64,000 nucleotides of DNA, from positions 9,778 to 73,777 of the forward strand of contig JBIMKP010000022.1 of assembly GCA_051861545.1 (NCBI GenBank). The letters are read 5' to 3'. Source of the stretch: CAISCU01 sp051861545. Lineage in GTDB: Bacteria > Bacteroidota > Bacteroidia > UKL13-3. A program made the translations under genes and the position numbers. The notes under the pieces were generated by a model that did no database searches, was not told where the DNA came from, and worked only from the letters and a program-made list of their open reading frames with translations. Positions 9,199 to 16,963 of the stretch are shown piece after piece (the first letter of the stretch is position 1; the number at the start of each line of letters is the position of its first letter).

Positions 9199-10080
9199 TT
9201 ATTTAGATTCAAAATGTTCAACGCAGATTTTAGCAATTTCTGCTATGATTTTCTCATTGGTCTCCTCATTTTCTTTGCTATCTTTTACAAATACTGAAAT
9301 AATCAAAATTTGACCATTTTTAAATGGAATTATTCCTACATCATTTACCGCTTCAGTAATTCCTTTAGAATTTTGATCTGAAGTTCCTGTTTTATGTGCA
9401 ACAATATATTTAGGTAGGAGGTAAGGAAGACGTTTGGCTCCCGTGTAATTAATCGCCATGAATTCCAATAAAAGCCTTCTACTTTCTTCCGACAATATTT
9501 TATTGTTTTGTAAGGATTCAAGTATTGCTGTTATTGTTTTTAAATCTACCCAGTTATCATAAATTCTTTCTCTTTTCTCATGTTTTTGTTGTTCTGTCCA
9601 TTTCATGGAAATGCCTTTGAATCCTTCTTGATGAAAGAATTTTTCTACAACAAGAGGAGAGCCAATCAGTTTAAATAAAAGATCACAGCTGTTGTTATCA
9701 CTGTATGAAATAACATTGTTTAATAAATCAAAAATATTTACTTTACCTTTTTTTGATGGGAATTTTTCTATAAGAGGACCAAAGCTAGAAAAAATATCTT
9801 TTTCATCAAATTGAATTTCTTGTATTAATCTCAGATTACCTTCCTCAACCTGTTTTAAGACATAAATTGCTAATGGTAATTTGTAAACGCTCATCATTGG
9901 AAATTTGGTTTCATTGAGTCGGTATAAACCATTTTTCTCCCCAATAATTTTTACACCAACACCAATTTGAGCTTTGTAGTTTTTGCAGTACTCATCGAGT
10001 TTGATTTCCAATTTTGATTGCGAACATGAAATCAAAGATGAAGAACAAAACAAGATAAATAAGTAAATAATTTTATTCAT
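9199..10080 (-). CDS. Class A beta-lactamase, PER/CfxA/CblA-like branch (A2)
   Basis: 293 residues. The N-terminus is a lipoprotein-type signal (L-I-S-C, Cys19). The active-site S-x-x-K motif is S64-V-Y-K67, the S-D-N loop is S127-D-N129, and the K-T-G motif is K230-T-G followed by T-S-D-Q-N-S-K-G. The omega-loop region reads W-T-E-Q-Q-K-H...Y-D-N-W, which matches the PER/CfxA style (T-E-x-Q-M...Y-x-N-W) rather than the TEM E-P-E-L-N form. This supports subclass A2 and probably broad cephalosporinase activity, though the spectrum cannot be read from sequence. Its start codon overlaps the stop of the upstream acetyltransferase frame by eight bases (ATGAATAA), so translation was probably coupled to that gene, which is now interrupted by a mobile element. 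Confidence 0.9.
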   Translation of the reverse strand: MNKIIYLFILFCSSSLISCSQSKLEIKLDEYCKNYKAQIGVGVKIIGEKNGLYRLNETKFPMMSVYKLPLAIYVLKQVEEGNLRLIQEIQFDEKDIFSSFGPLIEKFPSKKGKVNIFDLLNNVISYSDNNSCDLLFKLIGSPLVVEKFFHQEGFKGISMKWTEQQKHEKRERIYDNWVDLKTITAILESLQNNKILSEESRRLLLEFMAINYTGAKRLPYLLPKYIVAHKTGTSDQNSKGITEAVNDVGIIPFKNGQILIISVFVKDSKENEETNEKIIAEIAKICVEHFESK

Positions 10081-10825
10081 GATTCAAGATAAACTTTAAT
10101 CCTAATTCTCCATCAAATTCTATTTCTGAAAACAAATTCATTCCTATTTTCTGTAACACTTTTGCTGATGAAGTATTTTCCTTTTTGCAGCGAGCAACAA
10201 TTTGTTTGATGTCTAATATCTCAAAACCATATTTTAAAGTTGCTATTGCTGATTCTGTTGCATATCCCATATTCCAATATTCTTCAAGAAATCTGAATCC
10301 AATATCAGTTTCATTTAAATCTTCCTGAAATCTTAATCCACACCAGCCTAAAAATTGAGAATCTGTCTTTCTGTGAACAATCCATCTACATAGGGCCCGC
10401 TGAAAAAGACAGAAACAGGTCAGATTTTAGACGCTGCCAAATTAGATGTATATATAATACTTCAATTTGGCAGCAACGACAAAGATGGCCTTGTTTCTGT
10501 CTTTAAGTTAATTGAAAACCAATTGTACTTAATGCAAGAATTTTTAAGTAATTGCTCTTAAAACCTTGCATTTAAATTATTAAATATAGTCTAATTGATT
10601 GATATTAAGTTCTAATAACGATTTTCAGCAGGCCTTACCTAATCCATATTTTGAATATTGCTCATAGTTTAAAATGAGTTCTTCTGCTTCCTGAATATTA
10701 TTAAATGGCTTGTCACCTGTAAATTTTAATACATTCGGATTGGAATTTAATCGAAACAAATCTGGCGCATCATCTAAGGTCCATTCTCTTAAAATCAATC
10801 TTTCTGTTTCAGTAATAATTTTCAT
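10073..10825 (-). pseudogene. GNAT (RimJ/RimL-type) acetyltransferase interrupted by a MITE
   Basis: The N-terminal part (from ATG 10825) reads M-K-I-I-T-E-T-E-R-L-I-L-R-E-W and reaches K-Y-G-L-G. The C-terminal part resumes at R-W-I-V-H-R-K and ends I-L-N-H-E-stop at 10073. Between them lie 243 bases of inserted element. Removing the element and one 6-bp target copy restores a single 167-residue frame reading G-L-G-R-W-I, followed by F-L-G-W-C-G-L-R, G-F-R-F...Y-W-N-M-G-Y-A-T-E-S-A and C-K-K-E-N-T-S-S, all typical of acetyltransferase domain 3. As it stands the first fragment gains K-A-C and stops. The start overlaps the preceding methyltransferase stop (ATGA) and the end overlaps the beta-lactamase start. 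Confidence 0.93.
10393..10635 (-). mobile_element. MITE-like element, copy 1 (inverted relative to copies 2 and 3)
   Basis: 243 bp. Ends are GGGCCCGCTGAAAAAG on the left and TTTTCAGCAGGCCT on the right (last C mutated to T). Flanks are TACATA (10387-10392) and TACCTA (10636-10641), a 6-bp target duplication with one mismatch. No coding capacity. The copy sits in the acetyltransferase gene; the restored reading frame proves the boundaries. Its strand is set by comparison with copies 2 and 3. No transposase with these ends is in the window, so it must be mobilised in trans if it is still mobile. Confidence 0.92.
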
Positions 10826-11625
10826 TTTTTCAAACCAATCAAACTATAAGCCATAGGAATTTCATGATTTAAACTTTTGATGGTAAACCTTCCTTTTTCA
10901 AGTTCTTGCGTATTTTTAAAACAAGGATAGGGTGAAAACGCATATTCCTTAAAGTCTAAAATTTCTATTTTTTGTTTGATTAATGCTTGAAATACTTCAG
11001 ACAAAGAATGATTCCAACAAACATATTTCTGCTGAATATCTGCATCTCTATTGGCATAAGTACCAGATTCCGTTTCAATAATTTCACCTTTGTTAAAATA
11101 TGAATATGCAATTTTTTTAAAATCATCATCAAACATCCAAACCACAGGATGAAATTCAACAAAAATGAATTGTCCGCCTGGTTTTAACATTTGTTGTATA
11201 ACATCAGCCCATTTATCTAAATCGGGTAACCAACCAATTGTTCCATAACTTGTATAAACAATATCAAATTGTTCTTTTAAAACTTCAGGTACAGAATAAA
11301 CATCAGTGCATATAAACCTACAAGGAATATTCATTGCAGAAGAAATTTCCTTAGCTTTTTCAATAGCTTTATCAGATAAATCTATGCCAGTAACTTCAGC
11401 ACCTAATCGTGCTAGAGAAAGACTGTCTTGACCAAAATGACATTGTAAATGAAGGATTTTTTTGCCTTTGATATCACCCAATAAAGCTAATTCAATTTCC
11501 TTAAGAGAGTTGTCGCCTTTAGCAAATCCGGCCATATCATAAAAATCAGATTCAAGATGTATATCAACCTTGTTATTCCATGATTTTTGGTTCAAATCCA
11601 GGTAATTGTCATATTCATTTTCCAT
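10822..11625 (-). CDS. Class I SAM-dependent methyltransferase (Methyltransf_25 type)
   Basis: 267 residues. The SAM motif is L-H-L-Q-C-H-F-G-Q-D-S-L-S-L-A. It is followed by V-T-G-I-D-L-S-D-K-A-I-E, the post-II motif Y-T-S-Y-G-T-I-G-W-L and M-L-K-P-G-G-Q-F-I-F-V-E-F-H-P. This form is common among uncharacterised small-molecule methyltransferases. Its start codon directly follows the TGA of the upstream acetyltransferase, and its stop overlaps the next start as ATGA, so it belongs to the five-gene operon ending in the beta-lactamase. The substrate is unknown. Confidence 0.87.
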   Translation of the reverse strand: MENEYDNYLDLNQKSWNNKVDIHLESDFYDMAGFAKGDNSLKEIELALLGDIKGKKILHLQCHFGQDSLSLARLGAEVTGIDLSDKAIEKAKEISSAMNIPCRFICTDVYSVPEVLKEQFDIVYTSYGTIGWLPDLDKWADVIQQMLKPGGQFIFVEFHPVVWMFDDDFKKIAYSYFNKGEIIETESGTYANRDADIQQKYVCWNHSLSEVFQALIKQKIEILDFKEYAFSPYPCFKNTQELEKGRFTIKSLNHEIPMAYSLIGLKK

Positions 11626-12123
11626 TCAATTTTTTAAATTTAATCTGTATAACCAATACTGCTTACCCAAAATTGGTTCTAATTCCTTACTTATTACAAA
11701 GCCTTTTTTCTCATAAATATGACGTGCTGCAGGCATCATTTCTGATGTATGTAAGCCAATGATTTCTTCATTTTTTATGATGGCTTCTTCAATACACATT
11801 TCAGTAATTTTTGAAGCCAATCCCAATCCTTTAAATTCTGGATGAATTCCAATCATTCTAATATAGGACCAATCTGCAGGATAGATATTAGTTGGATTTC
11901 CTGAATAAATTAAAAATCCCATGCCAATAATTTTACCTTCAAATTCAGCAACAAATCCTTTCCCAATTTTCATCATGTTTTCATACAATTCTGATTTTTG
12001 TAAATTGGTTTCCATTAAGGATTTATTTTCTTCACTTAATAAAGGAAAGTATTCTCCATATGCCATTAAACCCAATGGAATCAACTGATTTATATCTTCA
12101 GTAGTGGCAATTCTAAATTCCAT
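11626..12123 (-). CDS. GNAT family N-acetyltransferase
   Basis: 165 residues. It starts M-E-F-R-I-A-T-T-E-D-I-N-Q-L. The acetyl-CoA-binding motif A is I-R-M-I-G-I-H-P-E-F-K-G-L-G-L-A-S-K, and motif B is H-T-S-E-M-M-P-A-A-R-H-I-Y-E-K-K-G-F. The acceptor is unknown. Its stop (TGA) touches the following methyltransferase start, and only one base separates its start from the upstream methyltransferase stop, indicating one mRNA. It belongs to a GNAT subfamily different from the interrupted acetyltransferase two genes downstream. Confidence 0.85.
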   Translation of the reverse strand: MEFRIATTEDINQLIPLGLMAYGEYFPLLSEENKSLMETNLQKSELYENMMKIGKGFVAEFEGKIIGMGFLIYSGNPTNIYPADWSYIRMIGIHPEFKGLGLASKITEMCIEEAIIKNEEIIGLHTSEMMPAARHIYEKKGFVISKELEPILGKQYWLYRLNLKN

Positions 12124-12124
12124 T

Positions 12125-12874
12125 TTATATTTTTCTTATAAGTTGATATTGGTACGAAAAGTCAATTTGTAATGGATTAACTTCATCCTTAAAATAAAAA
12201 ATTAATTCATTTTTCAATTGATTTTCAATCGATTCATAATTCGTTTTGCCAAGATTTACACTGTTTGAAATATTACTTTGAGTACATAAATACTGAACAA
12301 AATCAAGCAAAGAAAAGGAAATTTGATGTTCTCCTTTTTCTTCCTTTATTAAACATAAATTTTCAGGAAGGATTGTTTGAATGTCTATAGAATTTCTTTG
12401 TGGTACTGGAAAATGTTGTTTAAAATAAGATTCATACCAATTGTTTAAATTGGTTTGATTTAGTTTGATTTGATGATCATAAACTAACAACCAGGCTTTG
12501 GGTTTTAGTAATCTGCTTACTTCATTAAAAACACTATTTGAATCCATCCAATGTAAAGCAGAAGCTATGGTAATAATATCAAAACTTTCATTTTGGAAGT
12601 CTAAATTTTTACCTTCTGAAATAAAATAAGTAATAGCTTCATTTGGGATAGATTGTTCTATCATAAATGCAGAAGAATCACATGCAAAAACCTTTTCTGC
12701 AACTTCACATAGCGCTTTTGAAGATAAACCTGTACCACAAGCTAAATCTAATCCCATAGGCAATTTGTGTTTAAATTGAAGGAATCGTCTTAACTGTTTC
12801 ATGATTAGCTCATGGTAATATGGCCTTGATTTGGCATATCGTTTTGCAGCTTCTAAATTATCAAAATGATTCAA
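12125..12874 (-). CDS. Class I SAM-dependent methyltransferase
   Basis: 249 residues. It starts M-N-H-F-D-N-L-E-A-A-K-R-Y-A-K-S-R-P-Y-Y. The SAM motif is L-D-L-A-C-G-T-G-L-S-S-K-A-L, the acidic post-I motif is V-F-A-C-D-S-S, and A-S-A-L-H-W-M-D and L-L-K-P-K-A-W follow. This is the Methyltransf_11-type fold related to the protein at 5018-5752. It is the first gene of the minus-strand operon that ends with the class A beta-lactamase. Target unknown. Confidence 0.86.
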   Translation of the reverse strand: MNHFDNLEAAKRYAKSRPYYHELIMKQLRRFLQFKHKLPMGLDLACGTGLSSKALCEVAEKVFACDSSAFMIEQSIPNEAITYFISEGKNLDFQNESFDIITIASALHWMDSNSVFNEVSRLLKPKAWLLVYDHQIKLNQTNLNNWYESYFKQHFPVPQRNSIDIQTILPENLCLIKEEKGEHQISFSLLDFVQYLCTQSNISNSVNLGKTNYESIENQLKNELIFYFKDEVNPLQIDFSYQYQLIRKI

Positions 12875-12943
12875 AGTATTAATTTGGTTTTAAATTTTAT
12901 ATTTCTTGATTTGCTTTTAATACCTTTTATAGAAGTATTAGAA

Positions 12944-13900
12944 TCAATTCAACTCAGCTCTTTTAAGTCTGTCATTAATTGCCAAACCCAATCCTGTTTC
13001 TGGGAACTTTTCAGCTAAAATTAAATCAGCGTTTTTAGCATCAGCATTTCTCATAGCAGCAAATAATAATTGTGCTGCTTCATTTAAATCAGCGTTTTTA
13101 GATAGAATAATTTGATTTGTTTCCGGAATATTTTCATCAAAATCTTTAAAACGAATTCCTATAATATTTTTCGCTTTTAGATTTATTGGAAGCTCATCAA
13201 AATTCCCAATTATTAGTCTGGTATTTGGAGCATAATGTCGGCTTAGCATACCCGGAGCTTCAGGATTTTCATTGTTCAAAAGTTTACTTTTGTCAAGTGA
13301 TTTTCCTAAAACACTTTCAATCTCCTCAATAGCTAGGCCACCTAATCGTAATAGGGCAGGAGTGCTTCCAACAAATGAAATGATAGTTGATTCTAATCCA
13401 ATTGCACAATTTCCACCATCTAAAACATAGGGTATTTTTTCTCCGAATTGCTCATAAACATGTTGAGCGTTTGTAGGACTAATACTACCCGATACATTAG
13501 CGCTTGGAGCAGCAAGTGGATAATCCAAAAGTTTTAATAAATCTAAGCAGATTTTATGATTTGGTATTCTAATAGCAACAGAAGCATGACCAGCAGTGAC
13601 TATATCTGGAATCTTATTTCCTTTAGGAACCACAAGAGTTAATGGTCCGGGTGAGAATTTCTCGGCAAGGAGTAAAGCCTCTTCAGGAATCTTAATTCCC
13701 CAAGAAAGAAATTTTTCAAAGCTATTGCTATGAATAATTAAAGGATTAAACTGAGGTCTTCCTTTTGTTTCATAAATTTTAGCAACAGCAGTTCCATTAA
13801 AAGCATTGGCTGCTAATCCATACACGGTTTCGGTAGGAATAGCAACCAATTCTCCATTAGTAAGCAGATTTGCTGCTTTTGAAATATCAGAACCAATCAT
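12944..13900 (-). CDS. tsaC: L-threonylcarbamoyladenylate synthase (Sua5/YwlC type)
   Basis: 318 residues, so the long Sua5 form rather than the short TsaC form. It makes threonylcarbamoyl-AMP from Thr, bicarbonate and ATP for the tRNA t6A37 modification. The YrdC domain (residues about 1-205) shows P-T-E-T-V-Y-G-L-A, Y-E-T-K-G-R-P-x-x-N-P-L-I-I-H, P-S-A-N-V-S-G and S-T-I-I-S-F. The C-terminal Sua5 domain has the linker A-P-G-M-L-S-R-H-Y-A-P. It is separated by 6 bases from the upstream NtrC-type regulator gene and may be co-transcribed with it. Confidence 0.94.
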   Translation of the reverse strand: MIGSDISKAANLLTNGELVAIPTETVYGLAANAFNGTAVAKIYETKGRPQFNPLIIHSNSFEKFLSWGIKIPEEALLLAEKFSPGPLTLVVPKGNKIPDIVTAGHASVAIRIPNHKICLDLLKLLDYPLAAPSANVSGSISPTNAQHVYEQFGEKIPYVLDGGNCAIGLESTIISFVGSTPALLRLGGLAIEEIESVLGKSLDKSKLLNNENPEAPGMLSRHYAPNTRLIIGNFDELPINLKAKNIIGIRFKDFDENIPETNQIILSKNADLNEAAQLLFAAMRNADAKNADLILAEKFPETGLGLAINDRLKRAELN

Positions 13901-13906
13901 GGTGCT

Positions 13907-15271
13907 TTATTCAGCTTCGCCTCTTCTTAAGCTGTATTTTTCAATTTTATTGTAAAGATGACTTCTTTGAATGTCGATTTCTTGAGCTGTTTTAGCCACA
14001 TTCCATCCATTCTTTTTCAGCTTTTCTTCAATGAAAATTCTTTCTACATATTCTTTAAAATCTTGCAGAGTGCTGAATCTTTCATAGATAGATTTTTCTT
14101 CATCACGCGCATTGATTGGATTTGCAAATTTCTGAATGTCTTCAACAGTTATTCTTTGTTGACCAAGAATTACCAATCTTTCTACAATATTTCTTAATTC
14201 ACGAATATTTCCACTGAAGTTTAGTTTTTTCAATTCTTCCAGCGATTGTGGTAAGAAACCTCTTTTTGGAATTCCACTGTCTTCACAAATTTCTCTGATG
14301 AATTTTTCAGCCAATAAAGGAATATCTTCTCTTCTTTCACCCAATGAAGGTACATGAATCAAAATAACACTTAAACGGTGGTATAAGTCCATTCTAAAAT
14401 TACCTTTTTCAATTTCTTTTAAAAGATTTTTATTGGTTGCAGCAATTACTCTAACATCAACATCAATATCTTTTTCACCACCAACACGAGTAATTTTATT
14501 TTCCTGCAAAGCTCTTAAAACTTTAGCTTGGGCCGATAAACTCATATCTCCGATTTCATCAAGAAATAAAGTACCGCCATTTGATTGTTCAAATTTTCCA
14601 ATTCTTTGTTTGATAGCCGATGTAAAAGCACCTTTTTCATGTCCAAACAATTCACTTTCAATTAATTCAGCAGGAATTGCAGCACAATTTACTTCGATTA
14701 TTGGCCCTTTAGCTCTATTACTTTTTTCATGAATCCATCGCGCAACTAATTCTTTTCCGGTGCCATTTTCACCTGTAACTAAAACGCGGGCATCGGTTGG
14801 AGCAACTTTTTCAATTGTTTCCAAAATATTTACAATTGCTGGCGTTTCACCAATAATTTCTCTTGTTTTAGAAACACGTCTCCTAAGAACTTTAGTTTCA
14901 ATAACTAAGTCCTTTTTATCAACAGCGTTACGTAGAGTGATGAGTAATTTGTTCAGGTCTGGGGGCTTCACAATGAAGTCAAAAGCACCTTTTTTTGTAG
15001 CTTCAACTGCCATCTCAACATTACCATGTCCGGATATCATAATGAAGGGTAGGTCTTCGTCGATTTCCCTAGATTTTTCTAGGACTGTCATGCCATCCAT
15101 CTTAGGCATTTTAACATCACAAAGTACTACATCAAACTCCTCATTTTCGATTTTATTTAAACCTTCTTCACCGTTCGAAGCTTCATCAACCTGGTAGCTT
15201 TCATATTCCAGAATTTCACGAAGTGTGTTACGAATCGCTTTTTCGTCATCAATAATTAAAATTTTCGCCAT
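13907..15271 (-). CDS. NtrC-family sigma-54-dependent response regulator
   Basis: 454 residues. The receiver domain (1-120) has the acidic pair D8/D9, phosphoacceptor D52 (L-C-D-V-K-M-P-K-M-D-G) and the K-P-P switch Lys. The central AAA+ domain has Walker A G-E-N-G-T-G-K-E, the sigma-54 contact loop G-A-F-T-S-A and Walker B G-G-T-L-F-L-D-E-I-G-D. The GAFTGA loop carries Ser in place of the second Gly, a change seen in some active Bacteroidota regulators. A Fis-type HTH ends the protein (N-V-A-K-T-A-Q-E-I-D-I-Q-R-S-H-L-Y). No cognate kinase is adjacent. Upstream is the divergent fructosamine-kinase gene, with 80 bases shared between the two starts. Confidence 0.94.
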   Translation of the reverse strand: MAKILIIDDEKAIRNTLREILEYESYQVDEASNGEEGLNKIENEEFDVVLCDVKMPKMDGMTVLEKSREIDEDLPFIMISGHGNVEMAVEATKKGAFDFIVKPPDLNKLLITLRNAVDKKDLVIETKVLRRRVSKTREIIGETPAIVNILETIEKVAPTDARVLVTGENGTGKELVARWIHEKSNRAKGPIIEVNCAAIPAELIESELFGHEKGAFTSAIKQRIGKFEQSNGGTLFLDEIGDMSLSAQAKVLRALQENKITRVGGEKDIDVDVRVIAATNKNLLKEIEKGNFRMDLYHRLSVILIHVPSLGERREDIPLLAEKFIREICEDSGIPKRGFLPQSLEELKKLNFSGNIRELRNIVERLVILGQQRITVEDIQKFANPINARDEEKSIYERFSTLQDFKEYVERIFIEEKLKKNGWNVAKTAQEIDIQRSHLYNKIEKYSLRRGEAE

Positions 15272-15351
15272 ATCTTGTGTGCACTTAGAGGTGTAAAAGT
15301 GACAAATTTTGTATACAATTAAAACCTTGTTGATATTTGGTTGATTAAAAC

Positions 15352-16224
15352 ATGCTGATGAACCTGGATATAGTCATTTCGAAAGTTTTGGGAAAGCCCG
15401 CTCATATTTATGGTGTTTACCATGTAGGAGGTGGTTCTATTAATCAGACCTACAAGGTGTTAACTGATGTTGGTACCTATTTTGTAAAGGTAAATAATGT
15501 TCAAACTTATCCTAAATTTTTTGAAAAAGAATTAAGTGGATTGAAGTTTCTAAAAGAAGCAAATTGTTTAAATGTTGTTCAAGCTTTAGGATGTTTTCAT
15601 CATGAACAATATAATTATTTGGTTTTAGAGTGGATTGAAGAAGGACCAATGATGAATAATTATTGGGAGGAATTAGGAGAAGGATTGGCCAAGCTACATT
15701 TAAAGACCAATAAATATTTTGGATTTTCAGAAGATAATTATTTGAGCTCTTTGCCTCAAATAAATTCAAAAAACAGTAGCTGGGCAGATTTTTATATTGA
15801 ACAAAGATTAGAGCCTTTAGTTAAACGCGCTTCAGATTTAGCTCTTATTGATTCACAGATAGCAAAAAAGCTTGTTGATTATTATAAACTGGTTGAATCA
15901 GTATTTCCGGATGAACCTCCTGCATTATTACATGGAGATTTGTGGAAAGGGAATGTTTTGGCAAATGAAGAAGGCAAGCCAACCTTAATTGATCCTGCAA
16001 TTTATTTCGGTCATAGAGAAATGGATATTGCCATGACTCAGTTTGTAGGAAAATTTCCAAATGAATTTTACGATGCCTACCAATCAGTTTATCCTTTAAA
16101 GGAGGATTGGGAATATAGAATGGACTTCTGTTTGATTTATTATCAACTAGTCCATTTGAATTTATTCGGCAACTCCTATTTAAACCAGTTATCCGGCAAT
16201 TTAGATAGGTGGCTTGGAATTTAA
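15352..16224 (+). CDS. Fructosamine/ketosamine-3-kinase family protein
   Basis: 290 residues, the family length. It has the protein kinase-like APH fold: an N-terminal V-G-G-G-S-I-N-Q-T-Y loop, F-V-K-V-N near the ATP Lys, catalytic L-H-G-D-L-W-K-G-N-V-L and metal-binding L-I-D-P-A-I-Y-F-G-H-R-E-M-D-I-A-M. Relatives phosphorylate glycated lysines on proteins and so promote deglycation. An alternative ATG lies two codons downstream at 15358. It is divergent from the NtrC-type regulator, and the small membrane protein gene follows after 50 bases. Confidence 0.88.
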   Translation: MLMNLDIVISKVLGKPAHIYGVYHVGGGSINQTYKVLTDVGTYFVKVNNVQTYPKFFEKELSGLKFLKEANCLNVVQALGCFHHEQYNYLVLEWIEEGPMMNNYWEELGEGLAKLHLKTNKYFGFSEDNYLSSLPQINSKNSSWADFYIEQRLEPLVKRASDLALIDSQIAKKLVDYYKLVESVFPDEPPALLHGDLWKGNVLANEEGKPTLIDPAIYFGHREMDIAMTQFVGKFPNEFYDAYQSVYPLKEDWEYRMDFCLIYYQLVHLNLFGNSYLNQLSGNLDRWLGI

Positions 16225-16274
16225 ATACTTTATTCGTTACTTTACATAAACAATAAAGCTAATAGTGTAAAGAT

Positions 16275-16448
16275 ATGAATCAACAAGTAAACTCGAAAGC
16301 CTTGATTTTCATGCTGGGAACAGGCGTTTTATTCTGCTTAATCATGATATTTATCGTGGCCACTGGATTTGAAATCGATTTGAATGGTGCCATTGAAGAT
16401 GGAGTAGAAAAGGAATTAATGAGCGTTTTTAGAAGCTCCGGTAGATAA
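16275..16448 (+). CDS. Small single-pass membrane protein, unknown
   Basis: 57 residues. The frame starts at ATG 16275 and ends TAA 16446-16448. The protein has a polar N-terminus (M-N-Q-Q-V-N-S-K), a hydrophobic helix of about 23 residues (L-I-F-M-L-G-T-G-V-L-F-C-L-I-M-I-F-I-V) and an acidic amphipathic tail. Codon use and composition look coding. It lies between the kinase gene and the bidirectional terminator at 16554, which would end this transcript. No known family recognised. Confidence 0.6.
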   Translation: MNQQVNSKALIFMLGTGVLFCLIMIFIVATGFEIDLNGAIEDGVEKELMSVFRSSGR

Positions 16449-16553
16449 GTAAAAACCGCCACTTATCAAATTAATGCTGTTTAAATTAATTTTTAAGCAG
16501 CTCGACCCGAAATTGATTTTTTAAAGTTCTATATTTTTGATTGAAGAAAAAAA

Positions 16554-16573
16554 GGGGCAATTGCCCCTTTTTT
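16554..16573 (-). terminator. Bidirectional intrinsic terminator
   Basis: Perfect palindrome GGGGCAATTGCCCC (16554-16567), with a run of A on its left and T on its right. On the minus strand it ends the RNase P RNA with a U tract. On the plus strand it can end the transcript of the small membrane protein gene. Confidence 0.85.
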
Positions 16574-16948
16574 ACAAAATCATAAGCCGGGTTCTGTTAT
16601 TAAACATTGCTGTTTAATTGGCTATCATTTCTCTTGGCCTGACGTTGCCATCAGGCTCTAGCAGTCTACCCACCTCAATATAATTTCCGAAGAAATTAAG
16701 CAAACGAGCAGTTTGACGATTGAGGCCTATTTGACCTTGCAACCCATAAGGTTTACATTGCCTTCTTTATCACTAAAGAAGCGGTGGGCTCTTACTCCAC
16801 CATTTCACCCTTACCAATTTAAATAAATAAACTGGCGGTATACTTTCTGTTGCACTTTCTGTATTTCTTGCGAAATCCTGTCTGTTAGGCAGTATGGTGC
16901 TCTGTGTTGCCCGGACTTTCCTCTGATTACTCAGCGATAACCGATTTT
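16573..16948 (-). ncRNA. rnpB: RNase P RNA (bacterial class A)
   Basis: Read on the minus strand, the RNA contains the P4 signature GAGGAAAGTCCGGGC near its 5' end (about 16911-16925) and the 3' partner ACAGAACCCGGCTTA near its 3' end. Between them lie TAAGGGTGAAATGGTG, GGTAAGAGCCCACCG-like J11/12 sequences and a GGTAGACTGCTAGAG block, all universal RNase P features. The 5' end is estimated from the promoter at 16955-16962 (start about 7 bases beyond it) and the 3' end from the terminator hairpin, so ends are accurate to a few bases. Product: catalytic RNA for tRNA 5' maturation. Confidence 0.95.
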
Positions 16949-16954
16949 GCTTGA

Positions 16955-16962
16955 CAAAGGTA
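16955..16962 (-). promoter_or_regulatory. Bacteroidota -7 promoter element of rnpB
   Basis: Minus-strand TACCTTTG fits the Bacteroidota sigma-ABfr consensus TAnnTTTG exactly. It lies about 13 bases before the conserved 5' part of the RNase P RNA. It sits just beyond the 3' end of ppk1. A -33 TTG element is not obvious, as is frequent in these promoters. Confidence 0.65.
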
Positions 16963-16963
16963 A

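Noticed and set aside
9199..10080. Idea that the beta-lactamase is inactive
   Set aside because: S-x-x-K, S-D-N, the T-E-x-Q omega-loop pattern and K-T-G are all present at normal spacing.
13958..15197. Plus-strand open frames opposite the NtrC-type regulator
   Set aside because: They are antisense to a clearly conserved protein and have no family-like sequence.
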